A DNA stretch of 64,000 nt from CAZQYC01 sp964597495 (GCA_964597495.1 CAZQYC010000002.1:44677-108676), one strand, 5' to 3'; numbered from the stretch's first letter, positions 18,287-27,100 are shown. The notes: generated from the letters alone by a model not told the origin. A program made the numbers and translations.

Positions 18287-18772
18287 TCAGGATTTATCGG
18301 CCGACCTTGATCCGCCTCCTGGCCCGCCTGTGAGCCCGCTTGACGTACTCGTTCTACCGGCAGGCCATCTTGTTGCCGTCGACGGCTCCAAACGGCCATG
18401 TTTTTCGAGGCGCGCCCGCACTCCGCCCAAAGTTCGCTGATGCAATTGAGCGATGTCCGCCAAAGGCTTGCCCGCATCGAAGGCGGCAAGCAGTTGCCGA
18501 TCCTCGTCGGTACTCCACGGTTTGCCGGCATTGCCGCTAGGTGACGGTTTCTGGCTGGATTTCTTTGGCGGATCTTCCGGCGACGAACCCTTCGCCGCCG
18601 CAGATTGCGGTCCGCATTGCAAATTGCTTTCCAAGGCCCGGGTCGCTGCATAGAGCGCACGGATGATGTGCGGCGATTGATAAGGGCTATCGGCCGGAAA
18701 CGCCTCGCCGGTCAGCGGGTTCGTGCCATTCGCCAGCGCAGATACGATTCGATGAGCCTGTATACCGTCCAT
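18287..18772 (-). CDS. Hypothetical protein with Myb/SANT-like helix-turn-helix
   Basis: A 161-residue protein. The N-terminal 50 residues (NGTNPLTGEAF, then HIIRALYAATRAL) look like a small conserved bacterial helical module. A Ser/Pro/Lys-rich linker follows (about residues 60-84), then a segment W-STDEDRQLLAAFDAG with ARLEKHGRL that resembles a Myb/SANT-type three-helix DNA-binding fold. The last 30 residues are low-complexity Gly/Ser/Arg. A DNA-binding role is a reasonable inference. It is a single gene converging with the plus-strand glycosyltransferase gene. Confidence 0.65.
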   Translation of the reverse strand: MDGIQAHRIVSALANGTNPLTGEAFPADSPYQSPHIIRALYAATRALESNLQCGPQSAAAKGSSPEDPPKKSSQKPSPSGNAGKPWSTDEDRQLLAAFDAGKPLADIAQLHQRTLGGVRARLEKHGRLEPSTATRWPAGRTSTSSGLTGGPGGGSRSADKS

Positions 18773-18867
18773 CGCAAACTCCTTCGACCACTCCTTGAAC
18801 CAGGTCGCAGATAAAAACAGGTAGGCGGGCCTACGTACAGCCCGATAAACTCTGTCTTCGTATAGAT

Positions 18868-19779
18868 ATGCACGCCTCTGAGATGCGCTTTTTCTTCAAA
18901 TCTCTCCTTGCCATCCTGATCGCCGCATTGATCGCCGGTGTGCTCACTTATCCGGCTTGGCTGTTTGCAAGTCATTTCGGCGATGTGCGCCCCGACCGCG
19001 TCATGCGCCGCGTCGGCATGATCGTGCTGGCCATAGCGCTCGTCGTTCTCCTTCGGCGCGCCGGTTTGGCCGATCGAACTACGCTGGGGTATGGACTGCC
19101 GCGCCGGGAATTCTTGCGACAACTGACACGCGGCTTCGGATTGGGCTTGTTACTCATGTTGCCGCTGGTGTGGGTGCTGTTTCGCCTGGAGCTTCGCACT
19201 CCGGACACTGTCCTATCCTCCGTACTGTTGGCCAAGTATTTTCTCCAAGGTGTCCTCACGGGATTCGCCGTGGCGTTTGTCGAAGAAACGTTTCTACGCG
19301 GTGCGATGTTCGGCGTCATCGAACGGGAATCGGGCAGCACCCTTGCGGTTGCCCTGCCCAGCATTCTGTACGCCGCCGTTCACTTTCTCGGCGGTACGTT
19401 GCGAATCGCGGCGGATAACATGACCTTTCTCGGCGGATTGCGCATTGCCGCCGACCTTTTCACGCGATTTACCACTCCATTCGACTTCATCGATTCGTTT
19501 CTCGCGCTGCTCGCGCTTGGCGTACTGCTGTCGCTCATTCGCTTGCGAACCGGCGCCATTGCCGGAAGCGTGGGACTGCACGCAGGCGGCGTATGCGTGA
19601 TCACGATTCTGCGCAATATTTCGGAACGCAATCCGGAAGCGCCAGAGGCCTGGCTCGTCGGAACTTACGACGGCGTGATCGGCTGGATGGCCTTCGCCTG
19701 GATTCTCGCTGTCGTCGTCGTCGTGTATCGGAAATGGTCGAAACGCGTTCTGCGAAAGCCAGCCGCGGTCATTCGCTAA
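18868..19779 (+). CDS. CPBP family intramembrane glutamic endopeptidase
   Basis: A 303-residue multi-spanning membrane protein with about eight hydrophobic segments. The catalytic motif of the CPBP (CAAX/Abi, Rce1-like) family is seen as VEETFLRG (EExxxR) near residue 140, followed by AVHFLGG with the conserved His. Members cleave peptides within the inner membrane; bacterial roles range from bacteriocin immunity to protein processing. The second in-frame ATG (protein MRFFFKS, codon 6) may be the real start. The neighbours give no functional hint. Confidence 0.85.
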   Translation: MHASEMRFFFKSLLAILIAALIAGVLTYPAWLFASHFGDVRPDRVMRRVGMIVLAIALVVLLRRAGLADRTTLGYGLPRREFLRQLTRGFGLGLLLMLPLVWVLFRLELRTPDTVLSSVLLAKYFLQGVLTGFAVAFVEETFLRGAMFGVIERESGSTLAVALPSILYAAVHFLGGTLRIAADNMTFLGGLRIAADLFTRFTTPFDFIDSFLALLALGVLLSLIRLRTGAIAGSVGLHAGGVCVITILRNISERNPEAPEAWLVGTYDGVIGWMAFAWILAVVVVVYRKWSKRVLRKPAAVIR

Positions 19780-19788
19780 CAGAACTTC

Positions 19789-20385
19789 TCATACCGTTCG
19801 GACCGTTCCCCGCATGAGCGGTTCCAATACCGCCAAGCGTTCAATCGGATCATCCAACTCCAACAAGCACTGTTTTTCGTTCAAGGGAATGGGCAGCACT
19901 TCGGTAAGCCGGCCAGATACCCACGTCGCGTCGTCATAACGCGGTTTTAGGTATTTGAAAAAATCGCCCATTTGCGGCAGGGCCTGCTCAAGCAGTTTGG
20001 CGTAGCGTTCGAAATGTTTCGGTAATTTGACGGCTGGTTCCGGCGGTAGCAATGCCACGCGCGCGACATTTAAACCATCGTTTTGCACTTCCCGTTCAAG
20101 ACAGCGAAAGCGCCGCGTTCCGCGCGTGGTGATGCCGAGCAACTTATCGGGAAGCTGGTCGAAATCCACCACTTGCGCCAGCGTTCCGACATCGAAGAAA
20201 GTCGCCGCCGAGCCTGCTTCTCGTCCCTCGCGAAGCAACACGACGCCGAATTCGCCGGCATCGCGCATGCAGCGTTTGACCATGTCGAGATAGCGCGGCT
20301 CGAAAATCCGCAAAGGCAGCACGCCGTCCGGAAATAGGACGGTGTTCAGAGGAAAGAGCGGAACCTCAACCTCCTGCATACTCAC
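19789..20385 (-). CDS. LON N-terminal domain (substrate-binding) protein
   Basis: A 198-residue stand-alone LON-substrate-binding (PUA-like) domain protein without ATPase or protease parts. It begins VEVPLFPLNTVLFPDGVLPL, continues with IFEPRYLDMV and shows ERLAVLEPLM near the end, all typical of the family. The usual length of such proteins is about 190-220 residues. It may be an adaptor or a general proteostasis factor, but function is not established. It lies downstream of mpl in the same direction, about 45 bp away, so a two-gene operon is plausible. Confidence 0.88.
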   Translation of the reverse strand: MSMQEVEVPLFPLNTVLFPDGVLPLRIFEPRYLDMVKRCMRDAGEFGVVLLREGREAGSAATFFDVGTLAQVVDFDQLPDKLLGITTRGTRRFRCLEREVQNDGLNVARVALLPPEPAVKLPKHFERYAKLLEQALPQMGDFFKYLKPRYDDATWVSGRLTEVLPIPLNEKQCLLELDDPIERLAVLEPLMRGTVRTV

Positions 20386-20430
20386 GCTTACTCCGTCATC
20401 ACACTATAGACGCTGCGGATCGACGCTTCC

Positions 20431-21816
20431 TCAGCTCGATTTCGCATCTCGCAAACGCGAGAGCAACTTCTGATGCACGCCGCCAAAGCCGCCGTTGGAC
20501 ATCACGAGCACGTGATCGCCGCTCTGCGATTCGGCGACCAGGGCCTCTACCAAGGCATCCATCGTCGTTGCGACCGAAGCACGCGCGCCAAGCGTCGCTA
20601 CCGAACCCGCGACATCCCACTTGATGTCCGGCCCTTGATAGAGCCAAATGCGATCGGCTGGTGCAAGCGCTTGCGCGAGCGCCGCGCTGTGAGTTCCAAG
20701 CTTCATGGTATTCGACCGCGGCTCAAGAACGGCGATTATTCGTTCTTTGCCGACACGGCGGCGCAATCCATCGACAGTGGTGGCCACCGCAGTTGGATGG
20801 TGGGCGAAATCGTCATAGACGGTCACGCCCTTCACCGTGCCGCGAACCTCCATGCGACGGCGCACGCCTTTGAAATGCTTCAGCGCCTCGATCGCCGTCG
20901 ATTCGGCAACGCCGGCATGCCGAGCCGCGGCAATCGATGCAATGGCATTGTCGACGTTGTGATTTCCCATCATCGACCACTCGACCGTGCCTACGCGGCG
21001 CTCACGATAAATCACATCGAACCTCGAGCCGTCGCTCTCCGACGTGCCCGCCAACTCAGCACGCCATTCGGCATTGGCGCCCGCGGTCGAAGCAAAGCGT
21101 TCAACCGGCGTCCAGCAGCCCATCTCGAGAGTCCGCTCGACATTCGCGTCGACGCCATTCGCGATGACACATCCATTACGCGGCACCATGCGTAGTAGCT
21201 GATGAAACTGCCACTGAATCGACGCCACGTCCGGATAGATATCGGCGTGATCGTGCTCGAGATTGTTGATGATCGCCGTACGCGGACGATAGTGAACGAA
21301 CTTCGCGCGCTTATCGAAAAACGCCGTGTCGTACTCGTCCGCTTCGACCACGAAATGCATTCCCTCGCCGAGGCGCGCGGTGGCGTCGAAATTGGACGGT
21401 ACGCCGCCCACCAGAAAGCCCGGTTTGCAGCCCGCATAGTCGAGGATCCAGGTGAGAATGCTGGTGGTGGTCGTCTTCCCGTGCGTGCCCGCCACGGCCA
21501 AAACCCAGCGATTCCGCAATACATGTTGCGCCAGCCATTCGGGACCCGAGGTATAGGGAATGGCGCTATCGAGCAATGCCTCGATCAACGCATTGCCACG
21601 ACTCATCACGTTGCCGACCACCACCATGTCGGGGTTCAGCTTCAATTGATCCGGCTCGTAGCCTTGAATCACTTCGATGCCGAGGGCCGCCAACTGATCC
21701 GACATCGGCGGATAGACGTTCCGATCCGAACCGGTGACGCGGTGGCCGGCCGCGCGCGCCAGTGCCGCAATGCCGCCCATGAACGTTCCGCAAATGCCGA
21801 TAATGTGAATATGCAT
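20431..21816 (-). CDS. mpl: UDP-N-acetylmuramate:L-Ala-gamma-D-Glu-meso-DAP ligase
   Basis: A 461-residue Mur-ligase family enzyme that joins recovered murein tripeptide to UDP-MurNAc in peptidoglycan recycling. The N-terminus HIHIIGICGTFMGGIAALAR is typical of Mpl and distinguishes it from MurC, the ATP loop is GTHGKTTTTS near residue 110, and YDDFAHHPTAV is the C-terminal Mur-ligase motif. Length matches E. coli Mpl. Its start lies 110 bp from the divergent rnd gene. Confidence 0.95.
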   Translation of the reverse strand: MHIHIIGICGTFMGGIAALARAAGHRVTGSDRNVYPPMSDQLAALGIEVIQGYEPDQLKLNPDMVVVGNVMSRGNALIEALLDSAIPYTSGPEWLAQHVLRNRWVLAVAGTHGKTTTTSILTWILDYAGCKPGFLVGGVPSNFDATARLGEGMHFVVEADEYDTAFFDKRAKFVHYRPRTAIINNLEHDHADIYPDVASIQWQFHQLLRMVPRNGCVIANGVDANVERTLEMGCWTPVERFASTAGANAEWRAELAGTSESDGSRFDVIYRERRVGTVEWSMMGNHNVDNAIASIAAARHAGVAESTAIEALKHFKGVRRRMEVRGTVKGVTVYDDFAHHPTAVATTVDGLRRRVGKERIIAVLEPRSNTMKLGTHSAALAQALAPADRIWLYQGPDIKWDVAGSVATLGARASVATTMDALVEALVAESQSGDHVLVMSNGGFGGVHQKLLSRLRDAKSS

Positions 21817-21925
21817 GTCTAAAGTCTGTTGACAATCGTCATCGTCGCGACGGCAGGTAAACCCTGACTATTTGGGCAATGTTAAGCGCCGACGTGGTCT
21901 CTATAATGGAACCGATACCGTAGCC

Positions 21926-23107
21926 ATGAGCGAGCCATTGTACACATCCACTCCCCACTACGTTTGCACGCCGGAAGACCTTGCCGTTGCGCTTCGAGAA
22001 TTGGCGCCAAGCCCCTTCGTTGCTATCGACACGGAATTTCTCCGTGAAAAAACCTACTACCCCAAATTTTGTCTTCTGCAGATTGCCCATGACGATTTTT
22101 GCGCGCTCATCGACGTTCAGCAATTGCCCGCCTTGCAGCCGATTCTCGATTTCTTGAACGACCGTTCGCGCCTTAAAGTACTGCACGCCGCTCATCAGGA
22201 TCTCGAAGTGCTGGCCTTGGCGAACGGCGCCGCTCACGGCATCATCGTCAAACCCATCGAAGGCCCGTTCTTCGATACGCAGGTTGCCGCCGCCTTTCTC
22301 GACATGCCTGCGAGTGTCGGCTATGCCGATCTCGTGCAACGCCGTTTGCACCTCACTCTCGACAAGGGCCAATCGCGAACCGACTGGTCGAAGCGACCTC
22401 TGTCCCCGGAACAACTCTCCTATGCCGCCGCCGACGTCATCTATCTCTCCAGGCTGTACCACGATCTCAACGACGCCTTGATTCGCAATGAGCGCCTCGC
22501 TTGGCTCGAGGAAGAAGCGGCCCGCCTCGAAAATCCCAGCCTGTACGCGACCGAACCCGGTGAAGCCTGGCAGCGATTGCGTGGCCTTGAGCACTTGTCG
22601 CCGAAATCACGAGCGGTGGCGAAAGCGCTGGCCGATTGGCGCGAGCGGCGCGCGATGAGCAAGGATCTTCCTCGCGGTTGGATACTAGCCGACGATTCAC
22701 TGCGGCTAATCGCGGAACGCGCGCCGAGCACCTTGGACGAACTGGCGAGAATCGACGTCTTGTCGAAAGGCACGGCGGAACGACACGGCGAGGAATTGCT
22801 TAACTTGATCGCCGCTGCGAAATCGAACGGAGCGCTCGAACCCCCCGCGAGCGACTTTCGGCCTTCAACCGCTCAGCAAAAAACCGTTCGAGTTCTTATG
22901 GACTACGTACGCAAGCAAGGCAATCAATTGCGGGTCAGTCCGGAATACTTAGCGACACGGCGCGCGATCGAGGGGCTGGTGTTTAACGGCACGATCGGGC
23001 CATTCGGACAAGGCTGGCGATATCGGAATTTCGGCGCCCAGCTACTCAAAGTAGCCGATGAAGAGCGCGCCCGCGCCGCTGCCACTGCTCACGCAGAACG
23101 CGTCTAA
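21926..23107 (+). CDS. rnd: Ribonuclease D
   Basis: A 393-residue 3'-5' exoribonuclease involved in tRNA 3'-end maturation. The DEDD exonuclease motifs are visible: FVAIDTEFLREKTYYP (Exo I with DTE), HAAHQDLEVL (Exo II), and LSYAAADVIYLSRLY (Exo III Y-x3-D). An HRDC-type helical domain follows (ALADWRERRAMSKDLPRG). ATG 21926 is preferred over an upstream in-frame start at 21872 because it begins close to the domain, as in known RNase D proteins. It is divergent from mpl. Confidence 0.94.
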   Translation: MSEPLYTSTPHYVCTPEDLAVALRELAPSPFVAIDTEFLREKTYYPKFCLLQIAHDDFCALIDVQQLPALQPILDFLNDRSRLKVLHAAHQDLEVLALANGAAHGIIVKPIEGPFFDTQVAAAFLDMPASVGYADLVQRRLHLTLDKGQSRTDWSKRPLSPEQLSYAAADVIYLSRLYHDLNDALIRNERLAWLEEEAARLENPSLYATEPGEAWQRLRGLEHLSPKSRAVAKALADWRERRAMSKDLPRGWILADDSLRLIAERAPSTLDELARIDVLSKGTAERHGEELLNLIAAAKSNGALEPPASDFRPSTAQQKTVRVLMDYVRKQGNQLRVSPEYLATRRAIEGLVFNGTIGPFGQGWRYRNFGAQLLKVADEERARAAATAHAERV

Positions 23108-23132
23108 GATAGGCGTCCATTGCGCGGTGCCG

Positions 23133-24044
23133 CTATTTTTTCTTTATCGGCTTTTTCTTCGCCACTTTTTTCTTAGTCGCTTTTTTCTTTGCGGCTGCTT
23201 TGCTTTTGCCTGATTGCTTCGCCGGCTTCTTTGGGGGGCTCTTCTTCAGAGCCTTCTTGGCTGACTTAGGTTTCGGTTTAGTTTTTGGTTTTGATTTCGG
23301 CTTCGCGCTTGCTGCCGATTTCGTATTGGCTTGCTTCGCGGACACCTGCTGAGAGCTCGACTTCTTGGCCGCCGTCTTCACGCCTTTTGGAGTGCCGCCC
23401 AGCGCTGCCGTTTCCATTCGCGCAAAGACGCTTTCAAGATCGCCTTCACCGGCCACGGTCGTCAGGAGGCCGAGCCGGGCATAGTGTTCGATGAGCGGTC
23501 GTGTTTGCGTTTCATAGACCTCGAGGCGCTTCGTGACCACGTCTTCCTTGTCGTCCGGACGCTGATAGAGATCATGAGGGCCGCCGTTCGACGGGCAGAC
23601 CTGCGTATCGTCCGGCAAATCGGAAACGCTGAATACCTTGCCGCAGTGACGGCAAACGCGGCGTCCGGCGAGACGCTGGATCAAAGACTGCCGGCGCACG
23701 TCGAGCAGTAACACCGCGTCGATCGGTTGATTGATCTCGGCTAGCAGCGCACTGAGCGCGCCCGCTTGCTGCGCATTGCGCGGAAATCCATCCAGAATGA
23801 ACCCTTGAGCGGTATCCGGACGGCCCAGACGTTCGCGTATAAGCCCCAGTACAACCTCATCGGATACCAATTGGCCCGCGTCCATCGTCGCCTTCGCCTT
23901 CTGTCCGAGTTCAGTGCCGCGTGCAACGGCATCGCGCAACAAGTCGCCCGACGATATTTGCGGAACTCCGTACTTGGCCTGCAAACGTTGTGCTTGCGTG
24001 CCCTTTCCCGAACCCGGCGCGCCGAGCAATACAATACGCATCAT
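23133..24044 (-). CDS. adk: Adenylate kinase with lysine-rich C-terminal tail
   Basis: Residues 1-218 are a complete long-form adenylate kinase (ATP + AMP to 2 ADP, cytoplasm): P-loop GAPGSGKGT at 8-16, AMP site SSGDLLRDAV, GFILDGFPRN, and a LID domain at about 126-165. The LID has C131, C134 and C150 of the zinc-type site, but the fourth position is N153, so metal binding is doubtful. Residues about 219-303 are an added tail made almost only of Lys, Ala, Ser, Pro and Thr, like a histone H1 or AlgP tail. The tail is in frame and ends at a normal stop. A SET-domain gene lies directly upstream. Confidence 0.95.
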   Translation of the reverse strand: MMRIVLLGAPGSGKGTQAQRLQAKYGVPQISSGDLLRDAVARGTELGQKAKATMDAGQLVSDEVVLGLIRERLGRPDTAQGFILDGFPRNAQQAGALSALLAEINQPIDAVLLLDVRRQSLIQRLAGRRVCRHCGKVFSVSDLPDDTQVCPSNGGPHDLYQRPDDKEDVVTKRLEVYETQTRPLIEHYARLGLLTTVAGEGDLESVFARMETAALGGTPKGVKTAAKKSSSQQVSAKQANTKSAASAKPKSKPKTKPKPKSAKKALKKSPPKKPAKQSGKSKAAAKKKATKKKVAKKKPIKKK

Positions 24045-24193
24045 GTGAATATCCTCAATGAACGGCGAACCGCAAACGGTTCAGCCTTCGGAAAGCCAAC
24101 CAAGCAAGATTGTGTTCGAATGAGCATGTGGCCGGGCGGAAGTTTACGTTCCGGACCGTCCGGAAGGAAGCACGAAGACATCCTTGACTGATA

Positions 24194-24733
24194 CTACCCT
24201 GTCTGCTCTTGAACTACGGGCTGTAGCACGCTAGCGATGAAACTCTGAACAACCCCTAAATTAAGATACCGGCGCTGCAAGTCGACGGGTAATTCGCCGA
24301 AATCGCGAATCACGCCTCGGCAACCGGCCGCACCGCAGCGACAGGCCATCGTCCAATTGTTTTCGCTCATGGTGGTCGAATAGTCGAAACAAATCTGTTG
24401 ATCCGCGCCGATGTCGGTCAAAGCGACCAATCGATAATCATCCTTGATGGCCGCATTCGGCATGCAACTGTGGTTGGTATACCGTCCAGGCGCCTCGGGC
24501 TCCAAATACAGATCGCGACCGATCTGTATCATGTAGCACTCCTCTTCGCCCATCGCCGCAACGATATGAGCGGGCACCGTTCGTCCTTCAAACTTCAGTA
24601 TTTCTTCGCCCGCGAAATAATTTCTGTCTGCAAACAACCCACGACCGAGCTCGCACTCGCGCACCGACATACGTTCCGCCCTTCGCGGCCCAACACAAAG
24701 TGCATGTATACGGGCGAAATTCGCAGCCGTCAA
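24194..24733 (-). CDS. SET-domain protein lysine methyltransferase
   Basis: A 179-residue bacterial SET protein. The core signatures are RYTNHSCMPNA (NHSC at 87-90, pseudoknot and SAM site), ICFDYST (catalytic Tyr118) and a post-SET-like CRCGAAGC at 131-138 that could bind zinc. The N-SET part is at GRGLFADRNYFAGEEI. It would transfer methyl groups from SAM to lysines of a protein. It is followed 149 bp later on the same strand by adk, whose tail is extremely Lys-rich. The start could instead be the Met at residue 22 (24670), immediately before the SET domain. Confidence 0.85.
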   Translation of the reverse strand: MTAANFARIHALCVGPRRAERMSVRECELGRGLFADRNYFAGEEILKFEGRTVPAHIVAAMGEEECYMIQIGRDLYLEPEAPGRYTNHSCMPNAAIKDDYRLVALTDIGADQQICFDYSTTMSENNWTMACRCGAAGCRGVIRDFGELPVDLQRRYLNLGVVQSFIASVLQPVVQEQTG

Positions 24734-24803
24734 TTTCCCTAAGCGATTGCATGCGAAAGCGCACGCGATTCCCGCTCACGCTCGCGAACCCGGCGAACCA
24801 TCT

Positions 24804-24910
24804 TTAGAAGCGATATTGCATGCCCACCGACAGAATTCCGACGTCACTTTTGATGGTTTCGCCTTCATCGCCTAGCTTCGGAATATCCACAAATAGAGAA
24901 ATTATTTCGA
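24804..24910 (-). pseudogene. Possible C-terminal remnant of an outer-membrane beta-barrel protein
   Basis: On the minus strand between the ATP-grasp and SET genes, a frame ending at a stop at 24804-24806 encodes about 36 residues finishing DVGILSVGMQYRF, a typical outer-membrane barrel C-terminus ending in Phe. No start, signal peptide or rest of a barrel is present, because upstream the same frame runs into the ATP-grasp coding region. It may be the leftover of a deleted porin gene or a chance match; a 36-residue piece is too short to decide. Confidence 0.3.
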
Positions 24911-25945
24911 CTACACCTCCGTCATTCGCCAGGCAGCTTGGTAGTTCATTCCCAGACGCACGATCCGTTCGAGCAGATCGTCGAACTGTATGCCGGTCGA
25001 CAACGCCGACTGCGCGAAGTCCTCATCGTGACTCAAATTCGGATTCGCATTGGCTTCCAAGCAAAACGCGCTGCCGTCCGGACGCATGCGGAAATCCATG
25101 CGCGCGTAACCGCTGAGCGAGAGCGCGCGATAGATTCGCTTGCTGAGCTTGACGAGGTAGGCATGCTGCGCTTCCGTCAACCCAGGTGCCGCCTGCGGTT
25201 TGATGCCGTGCTTATCCTGATAGGTTCGATCCCACTTCACACGCCGGGTCGCAATGGCCGACTGCACCTCGCCGAGCGTTCCGAAGTCGAGCTCCCACAC
25301 CGGGAACGTGCTCAGTTGTTCATTTCCGAGCACGCCGACGTACAGTTCGCGGCCCTCGATGTACTCTTCGACCAGCGCATCGCTATGAGTCTGTTCGTGG
25401 ATGAATTCAATGCGCTCCTTTAATTTCGCCGGATCGTGCACGATCGACGCTTGTGAAATGCCCAGCGAGGCATCCTCGGTGGTCGACTTCACGAACAGCG
25501 GATAGTGAAGCTTCTTCGGGATACGGTAACGCCTTCCCTTCCGGAAAACGGCGAAGTGCGGCGTCGGAATCCGGTGATAACTCAATATCTCCTTGGACAA
25601 CACTTTGTCGCGCGAGATCATCAACCCGCGCGGATTGCAGCCGGTGTACGGTTGGCGCAGCAGTTCAAGATACGCAACGACATGCTGGTCGTACGCGGCG
25701 ATGCCTTGAAATTCCTCGAGCAGATTGAAGACGATATCCGGCTTCCATTCGCCGATCGAGGCGCGCAAATCGCCCAACTTGTCGTACACGCCGAGCGGGC
25801 GCACCTCGTGCCCCGCCTTGCGCAGCGTCTGTACGACGTCGAATTCGGTTTTGATTTCGTCGTATTCCTTGACGGACATGCCGTCGATGCTCTCGGGCGG
25901 CACCAAGCTTTCGTGCATCAACACCAAAATGCGCAGCGGCTTCAT
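24911..25945 (-). CDS. ATP-grasp ligase, D-Ala-D-Ala ligase-like
   Basis: A 344-residue ATP-grasp protein. It shows SKEILSYHRIPTPHFAVF (start of the ATP-grasp N-lobe), HYPLFVKSTTEDASLGIS (phosphate-loop segment), ALVEEYIEGRELYVGVLG, and ARMDFRMRPDGSAFCLEANANPNLS, holding the metal-binding Asp, Glu and Asn residues. It resembles Ddl, but the N-terminal domain differs and a true Ddl would normally sit in the mur cluster, so it more likely joins an amino acid or peptide to another substrate. It overlaps the upstream metallopeptidase gene by 4 bp (ATGA), a sign of paired function. Confidence 0.83.
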   Translation of the reverse strand: MKPLRILVLMHESLVPPESIDGMSVKEYDEIKTEFDVVQTLRKAGHEVRPLGVYDKLGDLRASIGEWKPDIVFNLLEEFQGIAAYDQHVVAYLELLRQPYTGCNPRGLMISRDKVLSKEILSYHRIPTPHFAVFRKGRRYRIPKKLHYPLFVKSTTEDASLGISQASIVHDPAKLKERIEFIHEQTHSDALVEEYIEGRELYVGVLGNEQLSTFPVWELDFGTLGEVQSAIATRRVKWDRTYQDKHGIKPQAAPGLTEAQHAYLVKLSKRIYRALSLSGYARMDFRMRPDGSAFCLEANANPNLSHDEDFAQSALSTGIQFDDLLERIVRLGMNYQAAWRMTEV

Positions 25946-27006
25946 AGCGAGTATTGTTGCCTACGGCGATAGAGCATGTCGAACACAATACGCTCGACGA
26001 TTCGCCGGACGTCCTTGGCGGCATTGCGCTTCGAACCGCGCACGACGAGCTTCAGCTCGCGGCAACGATCGATCACCATTCTGACGACGTTGTGCACCAG
26101 GTACGCATGGATACGCGCATCGCGGGTCAACTCACGCGTAATCGCGGGACGCAACGAGCGCAAAAAAGACGCTGCACTTGCTGCGCGCAACGCTCTGCCG
26201 CGACGCTCGGTATTTCGATGAGCGAACACGCGTAACAGCACCCGGTCGTACGCCGCCGTCGACTCGATGGAATACCGTTTGTATTCGAGACGGTAGTGTT
26301 CGCGCAGCGTCCGCGTATTTTCACTTAGCGGCTCGATGATGGCCCGTCCGCGCACCTTCGGCTGCACACTCGTCAATTCAGTCATGAGATCATCGATGTA
26401 ATTGAGCTTACGAAGCGCCGGCCACCCGGCGTAGTGCTGCCGCCAGCGCGAACGCGGCTGCAACCAAACCGCGAACGTCTCGGCGAAGTCTTCGGTAGGA
26501 TGCGTTTGCGCGTACCAATGGCCTAGATGCAGCACGTACTTCTTACTGGTAGGCGTCGGGCGATACACGGTTGGATACGGCTTCGATGCCTTGCCGAATA
26601 CTTGGCGCCAGTCTTTGCGCCGGCGTAAGCGAAACATCGTATCGAGTGCGTGCCCCGCTTCGTGACGCAGTATCCGCATCAGCCAATTGGCATTCCCGCC
26701 CTCGACTTCCTGCATCATTTTGCGTTCCAGCCGAGCCAGGCGCGGATGAGCAAGATAGAAAGGAACGGCGAATCCCGGCACGCCGTCCGGCGAAAACCAT
26801 TCGTCGGCAAGCCATACGTGCGGACGAAACTTGAGGCCGCGCGAGGCGAGTTCGCGATAGAGCCGCTCGACGTACGGCGCAATGCTCGAGTTTCTGAGCG
26901 ACAGGCGGAGATCGCAGAAACGCCGATCGAGCAATTGCTCATCGGAAAGACGCTCAAGCGAAACAGCCCGTCGCGAAACACGTCGAGACACTCGGGTTCT
27001 GGACAT
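25942..27006 (-). CDS. Putative zinc-binding metallopeptidase
   Basis: A 354-residue protein with HEAGH at residues 115-119 (HExxH zinc/catalytic motif) inside LMRILRHEAGHALDTMF, and a downstream HPTEDFAETFAVWL (about 169-182) providing the third ligand. This pattern matches a family of putative zinc metallopeptidases of unknown substrate; the N-terminal zinc ribbon found in some members is not visible. The ATG at 27006 is chosen over an upstream in-frame ATG at 27072, whose extra residues are low-information. Its stop overlaps the ATP-grasp start, so cleavage and ligation may act on the same peptide. Confidence 0.78.
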   Translation of the reverse strand: MSRTRVSRRVSRRAVSLERLSDEQLLDRRFCDLRLSLRNSSIAPYVERLYRELASRGLKFRPHVWLADEWFSPDGVPGFAVPFYLAHPRLARLERKMMQEVEGGNANWLMRILRHEAGHALDTMFRLRRRKDWRQVFGKASKPYPTVYRPTPTSKKYVLHLGHWYAQTHPTEDFAETFAVWLQPRSRWRQHYAGWPALRKLNYIDDLMTELTSVQPKVRGRAIIEPLSENTRTLREHYRLEYKRYSIESTAAYDRVLLRVFAHRNTERRGRALRAASAASFLRSLRPAITRELTRDARIHAYLVHNVVRMVIDRCRELKLVVRGSKRNAAKDVRRIVERIVFDMLYRRRQQYSL

Positions 27007-27100
27007 GGCAAGAATCAATTCGAAATTACGGCGAAACGCCCTGCGAATGCAGGGCGCCGGCATTTTAGACAATTATTTTGAAGATAAGTAAGCGCAACGA

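Noticed and set aside
21839..22594. Minus-strand open frame opposite rnd
   Set aside because: It lies under the conserved exonuclease motifs of RNase D on the other strand and resembles no family.
23133..23390. Possible frameshift or fusion artefact giving the Lys-rich tail of Adk
   Set aside because: The tail is in frame with a complete kinase, has a consistent low-complexity composition over about 85 codons and ends at a normal stop, so it looks like real coding sequence.
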